Origin: Lachnospiraceae bacterium | Lineage (GTDB): Bacteria; Bacillota; Clostridia; Lachnospirales; Lachnospiraceae | NCBI GenBank assembly: GCA_009787745.1 | Contig: WQST01000104.1 | Coordinates: forward strand, 1-6,001 | Length of the DNA stretch: 6,001 bases | Direction: 5' to 3' | Shown: positions 1 to 5,012 of the stretch, piece by piece | Layout of the letters: each line of letters opens with the position of its first letter | How positions within the stretch are numbered: the first letter of the stretch is position 1 | Program-made: the position numbers and the translations under genes | The notes under the pieces: model-generated | What the model saw: only the letters and a program-made list of their open reading frames with translations | Told to the model about the DNA's origin: nothing | The model's database searches: none

Positions 1-619
1 TGTCGAAAACCCGATTATGGCAATCGAAAACCTGACCGCAACCACCCTTCGTAACATCATCGGTGATTTAGAACTTGATCAGACCCTTACATCACGCGAA
101 ACAATTAACACCAAAATGCGTGCATCCCTTGATATCGCCACCGACCCCTGGGGCATTAAAATCAACCGCGTTGAGCTAAAAAACATCATGCCGCCGTCAG
201 AAATCCAAAACGCGATGGAAAAACAAATGAAAGCAGAACGTGAACGCCGTGAAGCCGTAACCCGTGCCGAAGGTGAAAAGAAAGCCAATATCACTGTCGC
301 CGAAGGTAAAAAAGCGTCCGCAATCCTTGAAGCCGAAGCCGAAAAACAATCCGCAATTCTGAGAGCGGAAGCTGAAAAAGAAAAAATGATCCGTGAAGCC
401 GAAGGTGAAGCGGAAGCAATCATGAAAGTTCAGCAAGCGAAAGCCGATGGTATCAGAATGATTCGTGAAGCGGGCGCTGATGAAGCTGTTCTAAAAATCA
501 AGAGTTTAGAAGCATTTGAAAAAGCAGCTGACGGAAAAGCTACGAAGATCATTATTCCTTCCGAGATTCAAGGTCTCGCAGGTTTAGCTACCGCATTTAA
601 AGAAACCATTAACACATAA
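1..619 (+). CDS. SPFH/band-7 (stomatin/prohibitin-like) protein, C-terminal part
   Basis: This is the end of a membrane-anchored SPFH protein of the stomatin/prohibitin/QmcA type. Such proteins usually form large oligomeric scaffolds at the cytoplasmic membrane; the substrate or partner is not evident here. The reading frame is open from base 2 (it reads VENPI before the Met codon at base 17), and that Met lies inside the SPFH domain, so the true start, N-terminal membrane anchor and first half of the domain are upstream of the window. Counting that Met as 1, residues 1-60 are the end of the SPFH domain, with stretches such as TTLRNIIGDLELDQTL and DPWGIKINRVELKNI that are typical of the family. 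Residues 61-83 begin the helical region, 84-138 form five 11-residue coiled-coil repeats, and the tail has the family-like KIIIPSEIQGLAGL. The gene ends in tandem stops (TAA TAG, 617-622). The family call is strong; the specific role is unknown. Confidence 0.93.
   Translation, partial: VENPIMAIENLTATTLRNIIGDLELDQTLTSRETINTKMRASLDIATDPWGIKINRVELKNIMPPSEIQNAMEKQMKAERERREAVTRAEGEKKANITVAEGKKASAILEAEAEKQSAILRAEAEKEKMIREAEGEAEAIMKVQQAKADGIRMIREAGADEAVLKIKSLEAFEKAADGKATKIIIPSEIQGLAGLATAFKETINT
266..430 (+). repeat. Five tandem 33-bp / 11-residue (hendecad) coiled-coil repeats in the SPFH protein
   Basis: Five successive 11-residue units each begin with AE: AEGEKKANITV, AEGKKASAILE, AEAEKQSAILR, AEAEKEKMIRE and AEGEAEAIMKV. 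An 11-residue period fits a nearly straight or right-handed coiled coil, as in the helical wall of stomatin and prohibitin oligomers. The DNA units have diverged at synonymous sites, so this is an old protein-level repeat rather than a recent tandem duplication. The alanine- and glutamate-rich composition also explains the long antisense open frames opposite this stretch. Confidence 0.85.
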
Positions 620-623
620 TAGC

Positions 624-630
624 GAAAGGG
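624..630 (+). promoter_or_regulatory. Shine-Dalgarno site of argF
   Basis: GAAAGGG lies 5 nt before the argF ATG at 636 and is purine-rich as expected for a ribosome binding site. The nearer ATG at 631 is followed immediately by ATA and TGA, so it cannot be the gene start. No room exists for a separate promoter in the 16-bp gap. Any promoter for argF must lie inside or upstream of the SPFH gene. Confidence 0.6.
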
Positions 631-635
631 ATGAT

Positions 636-1619
636 ATGAACCTTAGAGGACGCCATTTTTTAAAAATACTGGACTATTCTCCGCAAGAACTTAATTATCT
701 CCTTGATTTAGCCGCTGATCTAAAGGAAAAGAAAAAAGAGCGGATTATTACCGAATACCACCGCGGCAAAAATATAGCCCTGATTTTCGAAAAAACCAGC
801 ACCAGGACTCGTTGCGCTTTTGAAGTCGCGGCACACGACTTAGGGATTCAGACGACTTACCTTGATCCTGCAAGTTCGCAGTTCGGTACTAAGGAGAGCA
901 TCGCCGATACAGCCCGTGTTTTAAGCGGAATATATGACGGCATCCAATATCGCGGATTCGGTCAGGAAATCGTTGATGAACTGGCACTTTATTCAAGTGT
1001 TCCCGTTTGGAACGGGCTTACCAATGAATATCATCCGACCCAGATGCTGGCTGATTTGTTAACGATCAAAGAAAGATTCGGCGAGTTAAAGGGTATCCGC
1101 CTGACCTATCTGGGCGATGCCCGCTATAATATGGGTAACTCGCTAATGGTCACTTGCGCGAAAATGGGTATGCATTTTACCGCTTGCACTTCGAAAGAAT
1201 ATTTTCCCGCGGATGATCTGGTTTCGTATTGCCATGAAATCGCCGAAGAAACAGGTGCAACCATAACATTAACAGAAGATTTAGACGCCGGTACCGCCGG
1301 TGCGAACGTTATATATACAGATGTATGGGTATCGATGGGTGAACCTGATGAAGTTTGGGAGAAACGCATCAAGGATTTAAAACCATATCAGGTAAACTGT
1401 GATGTAATGAGCAAAGCCGACCCCGCCGCTATTTTTATGCATTGTTTGCCTGCCTTCCATGATACGAAAACAGCAATCGGCAAAGAAGTGTTCGAAAAAT
1501 ACGGCATTACGGAAATGGAAGTTACGGATACCGTATTTGAATCATCTCACTCTGTGGTTTTTCAGCAAGCCGAAAATCGGATGCATACCATAAAAGCAGT
1601 TTTAGCCGCGACACTTTAA
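636..1619 (+). CDS. argF: Ornithine carbamoyltransferase
   Basis: This cytoplasmic enzyme joins ornithine and carbamoyl phosphate to give citrulline in arginine biosynthesis; the catabolic arginine deiminase form (ArcB) runs the reverse. At 327 residues it is full length for the ArgF/ArgI/ArcB group. The carbamoyl-phosphate loop is STRTR at 55-59, with HPTQ at 133-136. The ornithine-binding SMG loop is DVWVSMGE at 229-236, and the catalytic Cys sits in HCLPAFHD at 269-276. The C-terminus ENRMHTIKAVLAATL is also typical. All key motifs are intact. The sequence belongs to the E. coli ArgI/ArcB-like branch, but arcA, arcC and other arg genes are absent, so direction cannot be decided from the window; the biosynthetic role is the default. 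The gene follows the SPFH gene by 16 bp, and its TAA stop shares a base with the next start. No ArgR box could be recognised. Confidence 0.96.
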   Translation: MNLRGRHFLKILDYSPQELNYLLDLAADLKEKKKERIITEYHRGKNIALIFEKTSTRTRCAFEVAAHDLGIQTTYLDPASSQFGTKESIADTARVLSGIYDGIQYRGFGQEIVDELALYSSVPVWNGLTNEYHPTQMLADLLTIKERFGELKGIRLTYLGDARYNMGNSLMVTCAKMGMHFTACTSKEYFPADDLVSYCHEIAEETGATITLTEDLDAGTAGANVIYTDVWVSMGEPDEVWEKRIKDLKPYQVNCDVMSKADPAAIFMHCLPAFHDTKTAIGKEVFEKYGITEMEVTDTVFESSHSVVFQQAENRMHTIKAVLAATL

Positions 1620-1972
1620 TGAATAAGAATCCCGAGCCGCGCACCGTTTTATGCGGTGCGAATGCTTATGAAACCAAATATTACCTTAACAATCAGTTTT
1701 CCGCACTACCTACGGCGATTTTGGATGAACTGAATATTCTTTGTGTCCTTTTTACCGAAGAAGTCGGCGGAATTTTTACGATTGGTTTTGAACCCGACGG
1801 AACGATAATACTTGAAACAGCTCACGAAGAAAGCGATTTTTATTATGATGAAGTATCGAGCGGATTAATGATTCGCGAAGTTCGCCGTAAACGGCAGGAA
1901 TTATTCGAATCATTGGAATTATATTATCGGGTGAAATTTCTTAATCCGCCCGGTAATGAGGACAAGGCATGA
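1619..1972 (+). CDS. Small conserved protein, DUF6145-like, function unknown
   Basis: This 117-residue soluble protein resembles, from memory, the DUF6145 family found in clostridia; the family name is a tentative recollection and no function is known. It has no signal peptide or membrane segment. The N-terminal block VLCGANAYETKYYLNNQF (10-27) looks like the conserved core. Next comes a helix with LDELNILCVLFTEEVGG (35-51), then a strand-rich middle (IFTIGFEPDGTIILE, 52-66), an acidic-tyrosine stretch (EESDFYYDE), and a C-terminal charged helix (IREVRRKRQELFESLELYY). The ATG overlaps the argF stop by one base (TAATG), with no Shine-Dalgarno seen, so translation is probably coupled to argF. 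The end overlaps coaX by four bases (ATGA). The context suggests co-expression with argF, coaX and dusB but does not say what the protein does. Confidence 0.85.
   Translation: MNKNPEPRTVLCGANAYETKYYLNNQFSALPTAILDELNILCVLFTEEVGGIFTIGFEPDGTIILETAHEESDFYYDEVSSGLMIREVRRKRQELFESLELYYRVKFLNPPGNEDKA
1640..1660 (+). other. GC-rich hairpin near the 5' end of the DUF6145-like gene
   Basis: A perfect 7-bp inverted repeat, CGCACCG and CGGTGCG, flanks a 7-nt loop (TTTTATG). A U-G pair could extend the stem by one. It starts about 20 nt after the ATG at 1619. No T-run follows, so it is not an intrinsic terminator. It could slow ribosomes or tune the argF-to-downstream ratio, but that is inference; it may simply reflect the codons for RTVLCGA. 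Confidence 0.45.
1958..1962 (+). promoter_or_regulatory. Shine-Dalgarno site of coaX inside the preceding gene
   Basis: GAGGA lies 6 nt before the ATG at 1969 and within the last codons of the upstream gene. This spacing supports the ATG at 1969 as the real coaX start and shows that the ATGA overlap has its own ribosome binding site. Confidence 0.6.
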
Positions 1973-2781
1973 TTCTAACGATAGACGTTGGTAACACGAA
2001 TATAAATTGTGGGATTTATTCGAAAGCAAAAAATGATTCACACAACGGCAGTCTTAAATGCAGTCGGGAGCTTCTCAAAACATTTCGCCTAACCAGTCGG
2101 CAAACTCGTACTTCCGATGAATACGGAATGATTTTAACGGATCTCTTAAACATCAATAGGATAGATATAAATGAAATCACAGGAGCCGTCATTGCCAGTG
2201 TCGTGCCCGGGGTGATGCACGCATTGACCGGAGCAGTCAAGAGATATATCGGAGTATCTCCCTTAATCGTTGGCCCCGGTGTAAAAACAGGCATCAAAAT
2301 CACCTCTGAAAATCCCCGTGAAATAGGCGCTAACCGAATTGCTACCGCTGTCGCAGGATTTATTATTTATGGCGGCCCGATTCTCGTGCTTGATTTCGGC
2401 ACTGCCACAACGTATGATTTAGTGACTGCCGACGGCAGTTTCGGTGCAGGAATCACCGCGCCGGGCATCAGCTTATCAGCCAAAGCACTATGGGAAGGAA
2501 CGGCCAGATTACCGGAAGTAGAGATCAAAAAACCAAAATCAATTCTCGCAGGGGAAACAGTTTCCAGCATCCAGGCAGGGATTGTTTACGGTCAGATCGG
2601 TCAAACCGAATACATCATAAAGCAGGTAATAAAAGAAACAGGTTATAAGGATCTGAAAGTCGTCGCCACGGGCGGACTTGGCAGAATCATTGCGGCGGAA
2701 ACGGATACCATCCAAACATTTGACAGCCATCTGACGCTGGAAGGCTTACGTATTATTTACGAAAAAAACAACAGTAATTAA
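1969..2781 (+). CDS. coaX: Type III pantothenate kinase (CoaX)
   Basis: CoaX phosphorylates pantothenate, the first step of coenzyme A synthesis, and is a cytoplasmic dimer of the acetate/sugar kinase-Hsc70-actin fold. At 270 residues it is slightly longer than the roughly 255-260 usual in the family. Visible motifs are the phosphate-1 loop DVGNTN (6-11), SVVPG (77-81), the substrate-side VGPGVKTGI (101-109), the phosphate-2 loop DFGTATTYD (142-150), the interface region GAGITAPGI (159-167), TARLP, and the adenosine-side ATGGL (233-237). Two oddities stand out. The GxDR motif reads GANR at 120-123, so the Asp usually described as the catalytic base is Asn122. There is also an apparent 12-13 residue insertion near residues 20-32 compared with typical members. 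The frame is otherwise intact. The start is supported by GAGGA 6 nt upstream and the ATGA overlap. Family assignment is firm; activity of the variant is not certain. Confidence 0.94.
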   Translation: MILTIDVGNTNINCGIYSKAKNDSHNGSLKCSRELLKTFRLTSRQTRTSDEYGMILTDLLNINRIDINEITGAVIASVVPGVMHALTGAVKRYIGVSPLIVGPGVKTGIKITSENPREIGANRIATAVAGFIIYGGPILVLDFGTATTYDLVTADGSFGAGITAPGISLSAKALWEGTARLPEVEIKKPKSILAGETVSSIQAGIVYGQIGQTEYIIKQVIKETGYKDLKVVATGGLGRIIAAETDTIQTFDSHLTLEGLRIIYEKNNSN

Positions 2782-2783
2782 TT

Positions 2784-3749
2784 ATGAAAATCGGAAACAT
2801 TACCCTCCCCAATAACCTGATTCTGGCTCCGATGGCAGGTGTCACCGACCTACCGTTCCGTTTGCTGTGCCATGAGCAAGGAGCGGGGTTATTATGCACG
2901 GAAATGGTTAGTGCCAAAGCGATTTTTTATAACAATAAAAACACCGAAAGCCTGTTGTTGATATCAGCGGGAGAAAACCCCGTTTCACTTCAATTATTCG
3001 GCTCTGACCCCGAGATCATTAGTGATATGGCGGCTCGTATCGAAGAACGCCCCTTCGATATCCTTGACATCAACATGGGTTGCCCTGTCCCCAAAGTAGT
3101 TAACAACGGCGAAGGTTCAGCCCTAATGAAAAACCCTCTTCTCATCGCCGAAATCATCGAAAAGACCGTCCGTGCCATTAAAAAACCTGTCACTGTCAAA
3201 ATCCGCAAAGGGTTTACGGCGGAAAGCGTAAACGCGGTAGAAATCGCACATATCGCCGAAGAATCAGGAGCCTCGGCAATTACTGTCCATGCGCGGACGA
3301 GGGATCAGTACTATTCAGGTAAAGCTGATTGGGATATTATCGCCGCCGTTAAAGATGCGGTCAAAATCCCTGTCATCGGAAACGGCGATGTTACAGACGG
3401 TGAGTCTGCCGCCGCAATGTTTAGTCATACCAAGTGTGATGGTGTCATGATCGGCCGTGCCGCCCAAGGAAACCCGTGGATTTTCAAGCAAGTTGGCGCG
3501 TACCTGTCCGCCGGTTCCCGCATCGCGAAACCATCGGTAGCGGAAATAATCAGCATGATGCGTAAACATACGGAACTGATGATTCAATATAAAGGCGAGT
3601 ATACTGCTCTGCGTGAAATGCGTAAACATGTCGCATGGTACACCACAGGTTTACCCAATTCCGCCGCTCTGCGCCGTCTGGCAGGGGGGCTTGAATCAGT
3701 CGCTCAATTAGAAGGGATTTTTATGTTATTAAATGATAATTTCCAATAA
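2784..3749 (+). CDS. dusB: tRNA-dihydrouridine synthase, DusB family
   Basis: This FMN enzyme reduces uridines in the D-loop (and in some bacteria other positions) of tRNA to dihydrouridine using NAD(P)H. At 321 residues it is full length. The N-terminal TIM barrel begins with APMAGVTDLPFR (15-26). The signature DINMGCPVPKV (95-105) holds the catalytic Cys100. TVKIRKG carries Lys139, TVHAR carries His169, and the FMN-phosphate site is NGDV (200-203) with GRAAQGNPWIF (224-234). The C-terminal helical tRNA-binding domain includes EMRKHVAWY (278-286). Which uridines it modifies cannot be read from the sequence, and the dusB symbol denotes the family. The start is 2 nt after the coaX stop, and no Shine-Dalgarno is evident in the A-rich stretch before it, so re-initiation after coaX is likely. 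Confidence 0.95.
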   Translation: MKIGNITLPNNLILAPMAGVTDLPFRLLCHEQGAGLLCTEMVSAKAIFYNNKNTESLLLISAGENPVSLQLFGSDPEIISDMAARIEERPFDILDINMGCPVPKVVNNGEGSALMKNPLLIAEIIEKTVRAIKKPVTVKIRKGFTAESVNAVEIAHIAEESGASAITVHARTRDQYYSGKADWDIIAAVKDAVKIPVIGNGDVTDGESAAAMFSHTKCDGVMIGRAAQGNPWIFKQVGAYLSAGSRIAKPSVAEIISMMRKHTELMIQYKGEYTALREMRKHVAWYTTGLPNSAALRRLAGGLESVAQLEGIFMLLNDNFQ

Positions 3750-3793
3750 CAAAAACCGAACATAAACAAGCCCCTTCCCGCATATCTTCCACT

Positions 3794-4480
3794 ATGAGAA
3801 AAAACCTTCCAACCCAAACACTTCTATACCTCACTATTCAGGAAAATACATACGCAAAATCCCATTTGCGGGATATCAAGGTACCGCCTGTTTACCGCTC
3901 GGCCCGTTGCGGTAAAACGCATCAAGGCTATCTACAATACTATTTTGCCCTCGTCCCCGAATATCAAATTTTCCTCTTTCGGAAACGCAAATGGCGGCAA
4001 GATAACTTAAAAAAATATCTATCGCAAACAATCGGCATCGTTAATCCTGACAACTATTACCTTAACCCGCGGCTTCTGAAAATGATCGGGCGTGAAGACG
4101 ATTATGATTTAGCACCGGTCTCACTTATGGAAGCAATGTTTAATGAAAGATGCGGACATGAAAAATTTCACGAACTGGAAATTTGCCTCCCCGCGGATAG
4201 TCGTTTAGGCGTCCGTGAGACCGTTGATACACTGTTAAACCCCTATCTTCCGCGCATTAACATGATTACCTTGGTCGGCGGAGAAGAACGCACTTTAAGC
4301 GAGCTTGCTGACTTTTTTTATAGTGAATACGGAATTATCGCGGCCACTGCGAAACGTCCTTCCCCGTCATCACCAAGCCGAAAGCATCCATTTGTCCTTG
4401 ATTTATGGAGCAACGAAGATGAAACACTGAAATTCCTTGACACTATGGTCAAAAATGGTTATAATACGAAAGTTAATTAA
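3794..4480 (+). CDS. Hypothetical protein, unrecognised, between dusB and greA
   Basis: I do not recognise this 228-residue protein. It has no signal peptide or clear membrane helix and looks soluble and basic at the N-terminus. Features are an N-terminal region with PPVYRSARCGK (31-41) and YFALVPEYQIFLFRKRK (50-66), a middle with NPRLLKMIGR (91-100), the block EICLPADSRLGVRETVDTLL (129-148), then an alternating strand-helix pattern, ITLVGG (158-163) followed by LADFFYSEYGI (171-181). A low-complexity Ser/Pro linker (189-196) precedes PFVLDLWS. The second half could be a small alpha/beta domain; this is inference. Cys39, Cys120, His122, His126 and Cys131 are present but form no clear metal motif. 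ATG 3794 is the first possible start: the frame is open back to a stop at 3737 but has no ATG, GTG or TTG in between. No Shine-Dalgarno precedes it. Codon use resembles the neighbours, so it is probably native. Confidence 0.8.
   Translation: MRKNLPTQTLLYLTIQENTYAKSHLRDIKVPPVYRSARCGKTHQGYLQYYFALVPEYQIFLFRKRKWRQDNLKKYLSQTIGIVNPDNYYLNPRLLKMIGREDDYDLAPVSLMEAMFNERCGHEKFHELEICLPADSRLGVRETVDTLLNPYLPRINMITLVGGEERTLSELADFFYSEYGIIAATAKRPSPSSPSRKHPFVLDLWSNEDETLKFLDTMVKNGYNTKVN
3853..3916 (+). other. Two adjacent hairpins inside the 5' part of the unrecognised gene
   Basis: The first hairpin is CGCAAA (3853-3858) pairing with TTTGCG (3865-3870) across a 6-nt loop. The second is the perfect 8-bp pair TTTACCGC (3891-3898) and GCGGTAAA (3909-3916) across a 10-nt loop. 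Neither is followed by a T-run on either strand, so they are not intrinsic terminators. They lie about 60-120 nt after the ATG. A role is speculative and coding constraint may explain them. Confidence 0.4.
4437..4465 (+). promoter_or_regulatory. Perfect consensus sigma-A/sigma-70 promoter for greA-lysS
   Basis: The -35 box TTGACA (4437-4442) and -10 box TATAAT (4460-4465) are separated by exactly 17 bp. Both match consensus at all 12 positions. The site lies within the last 15 codons of the upstream gene (the -10 box encodes Tyr-Asn of GYNT). The start of transcription would fall near 4471-4473, giving a greA leader of about 41 nt. There is no TGN extended -10 element. The dinucleotide TG occurs one base too far upstream. 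It points at greA and lysS, giving them expression independent of the upstream cluster. Confidence 0.85.
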
Positions 4481-4500
4481 AGAACTAAACTTAATATAGA

Positions 4501-4507
4501 AAGAGGG
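4501..4507 (+). promoter_or_regulatory. Shine-Dalgarno site of greA
   Basis: AAGAGGG ends 6 nt before the ATG at 4514. This is good spacing and supports that start, which also gives the GreA N-terminus its expected length. Confidence 0.7.
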
Positions 4508-4513
4508 TCTAAA

Positions 4514-4996
4514 ATGGAGGAAAAAAAAAATATCTTAACCTACGAAGGGCTTCGTAAATATGAAGACGAGCTTCAAGAACTAAAAATCGTAAAGCGTAAA
4601 GAAGTCGCAGAAAAAATCAAAGAAGCCAGGGAGCAAGGCGATCTTTCCGAGAATGCTGAATACGACGCGGCCAAAGATGAACAGCGTGATATCGAAGCCA
4701 GAATTGAAGAGTTAGAAAAAATACTGAAAAATGCCGAAGTCGTCGTAGAAGACGAAGTCGATTTGGGAAAAATTAGTATTGGTTGTAAAGTAAAAATCTG
4801 TGATTTGGAACTTAAAGAAGAAGTCGAATATAAAATCGTCGGTTCTGCGGAAGCAGACAGTTTAAAAGGCCGTATCTCCAACGAATCACCTGTGGGAAGA
4901 GCCTTAATTGGGTGTAAAGTCGGTGAGACAGTAACTGTTGATACACAAGTCGGCACCTTAAAATACAAAGTATTAGAAATCCACAACCGTCATTAA
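4514..4996 (+). CDS. greA: Transcription elongation factor GreA
   Basis: GreA enters the secondary channel of RNA polymerase and stimulates cleavage of backtracked RNA, freeing arrested complexes. At 160 residues it has the normal length. The N-terminal antiparallel coiled coil spans about residues 8-78. Its tip carries GDLSENAEYDAAK (42-54), and the acidic pair Asp43 and Glu46 are those expected to bind the catalytic Mg. The C-terminal FKBP-like domain follows, with IGCKVKI (89-95), YKIVGSAEAD (106-115), ISNESPVGRALIG (121-133) and GTLKYKVLEI (147-156). All key residues are present. It is probably transcribed with lysS from the perfect promoter at 4437-4465, with a good Shine-Dalgarno at 4501-4507. 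Its TAA stop lies 16 nt before lysS. The greA-lysS order is common in Firmicutes. Confidence 0.97.
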   Translation: MEEKKNILTYEGLRKYEDELQELKIVKRKEVAEKIKEAREQGDLSENAEYDAAKDEQRDIEARIEELEKILKNAEVVVEDEVDLGKISIGCKVKICDLELKEEVEYKIVGSAEADSLKGRISNESPVGRALIGCKVGETVTVDTQVGTLKYKVLEIHNRH

Positions 4997-5012
4997 TGAA
5001 AGAGTACCTAAT

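Noticed and set aside
17..19. ATG at 17 as the start of the SPFH protein
   Set aside because: The frame is open upstream to base 2 and the Met lies in the middle of the SPFH domain, so it is an internal Met of a protein entering from outside the window.
79..436. Two long minus-strand open frames opposite the SPFH coiled coil
   Set aside because: Low-complexity Ser/Ala/Phe-rich translations created by the Glu/Ala-rich repeats on the plus strand; no start signal or family resemblance.
2224..2250. TTGACC and TATATC within coaX as a promoter
   Set aside because: Spacer of 15 bp and mismatches in both boxes; not distinguishable from chance.
2720..2756. Possible promoter at the end of coaX (perfect TTGACA, then TATTAT)
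   Set aside because: The spacing is about 25 bp, far from 17, and no -10-like hexamer lies at the right distance.
3064..3092. TTGACA inside dusB as a -35 box
   Set aside because: The sequence 17 bp downstream is C-rich with no resemblance to TATAAT; it encodes the conserved DINMGCP motif.
3750..3793. Terminator or promoter in the spacer between dusB and the unknown gene
   Set aside because: No stem followed by T-run and no paired promoter boxes could be found in these 44 bp.
4573..4986. 137-codon minus-strand open frame opposite greA
   Set aside because: Ser/Thr/Phe-rich mirror of the GreA coiled coil; the plus-strand GreA is unambiguous.
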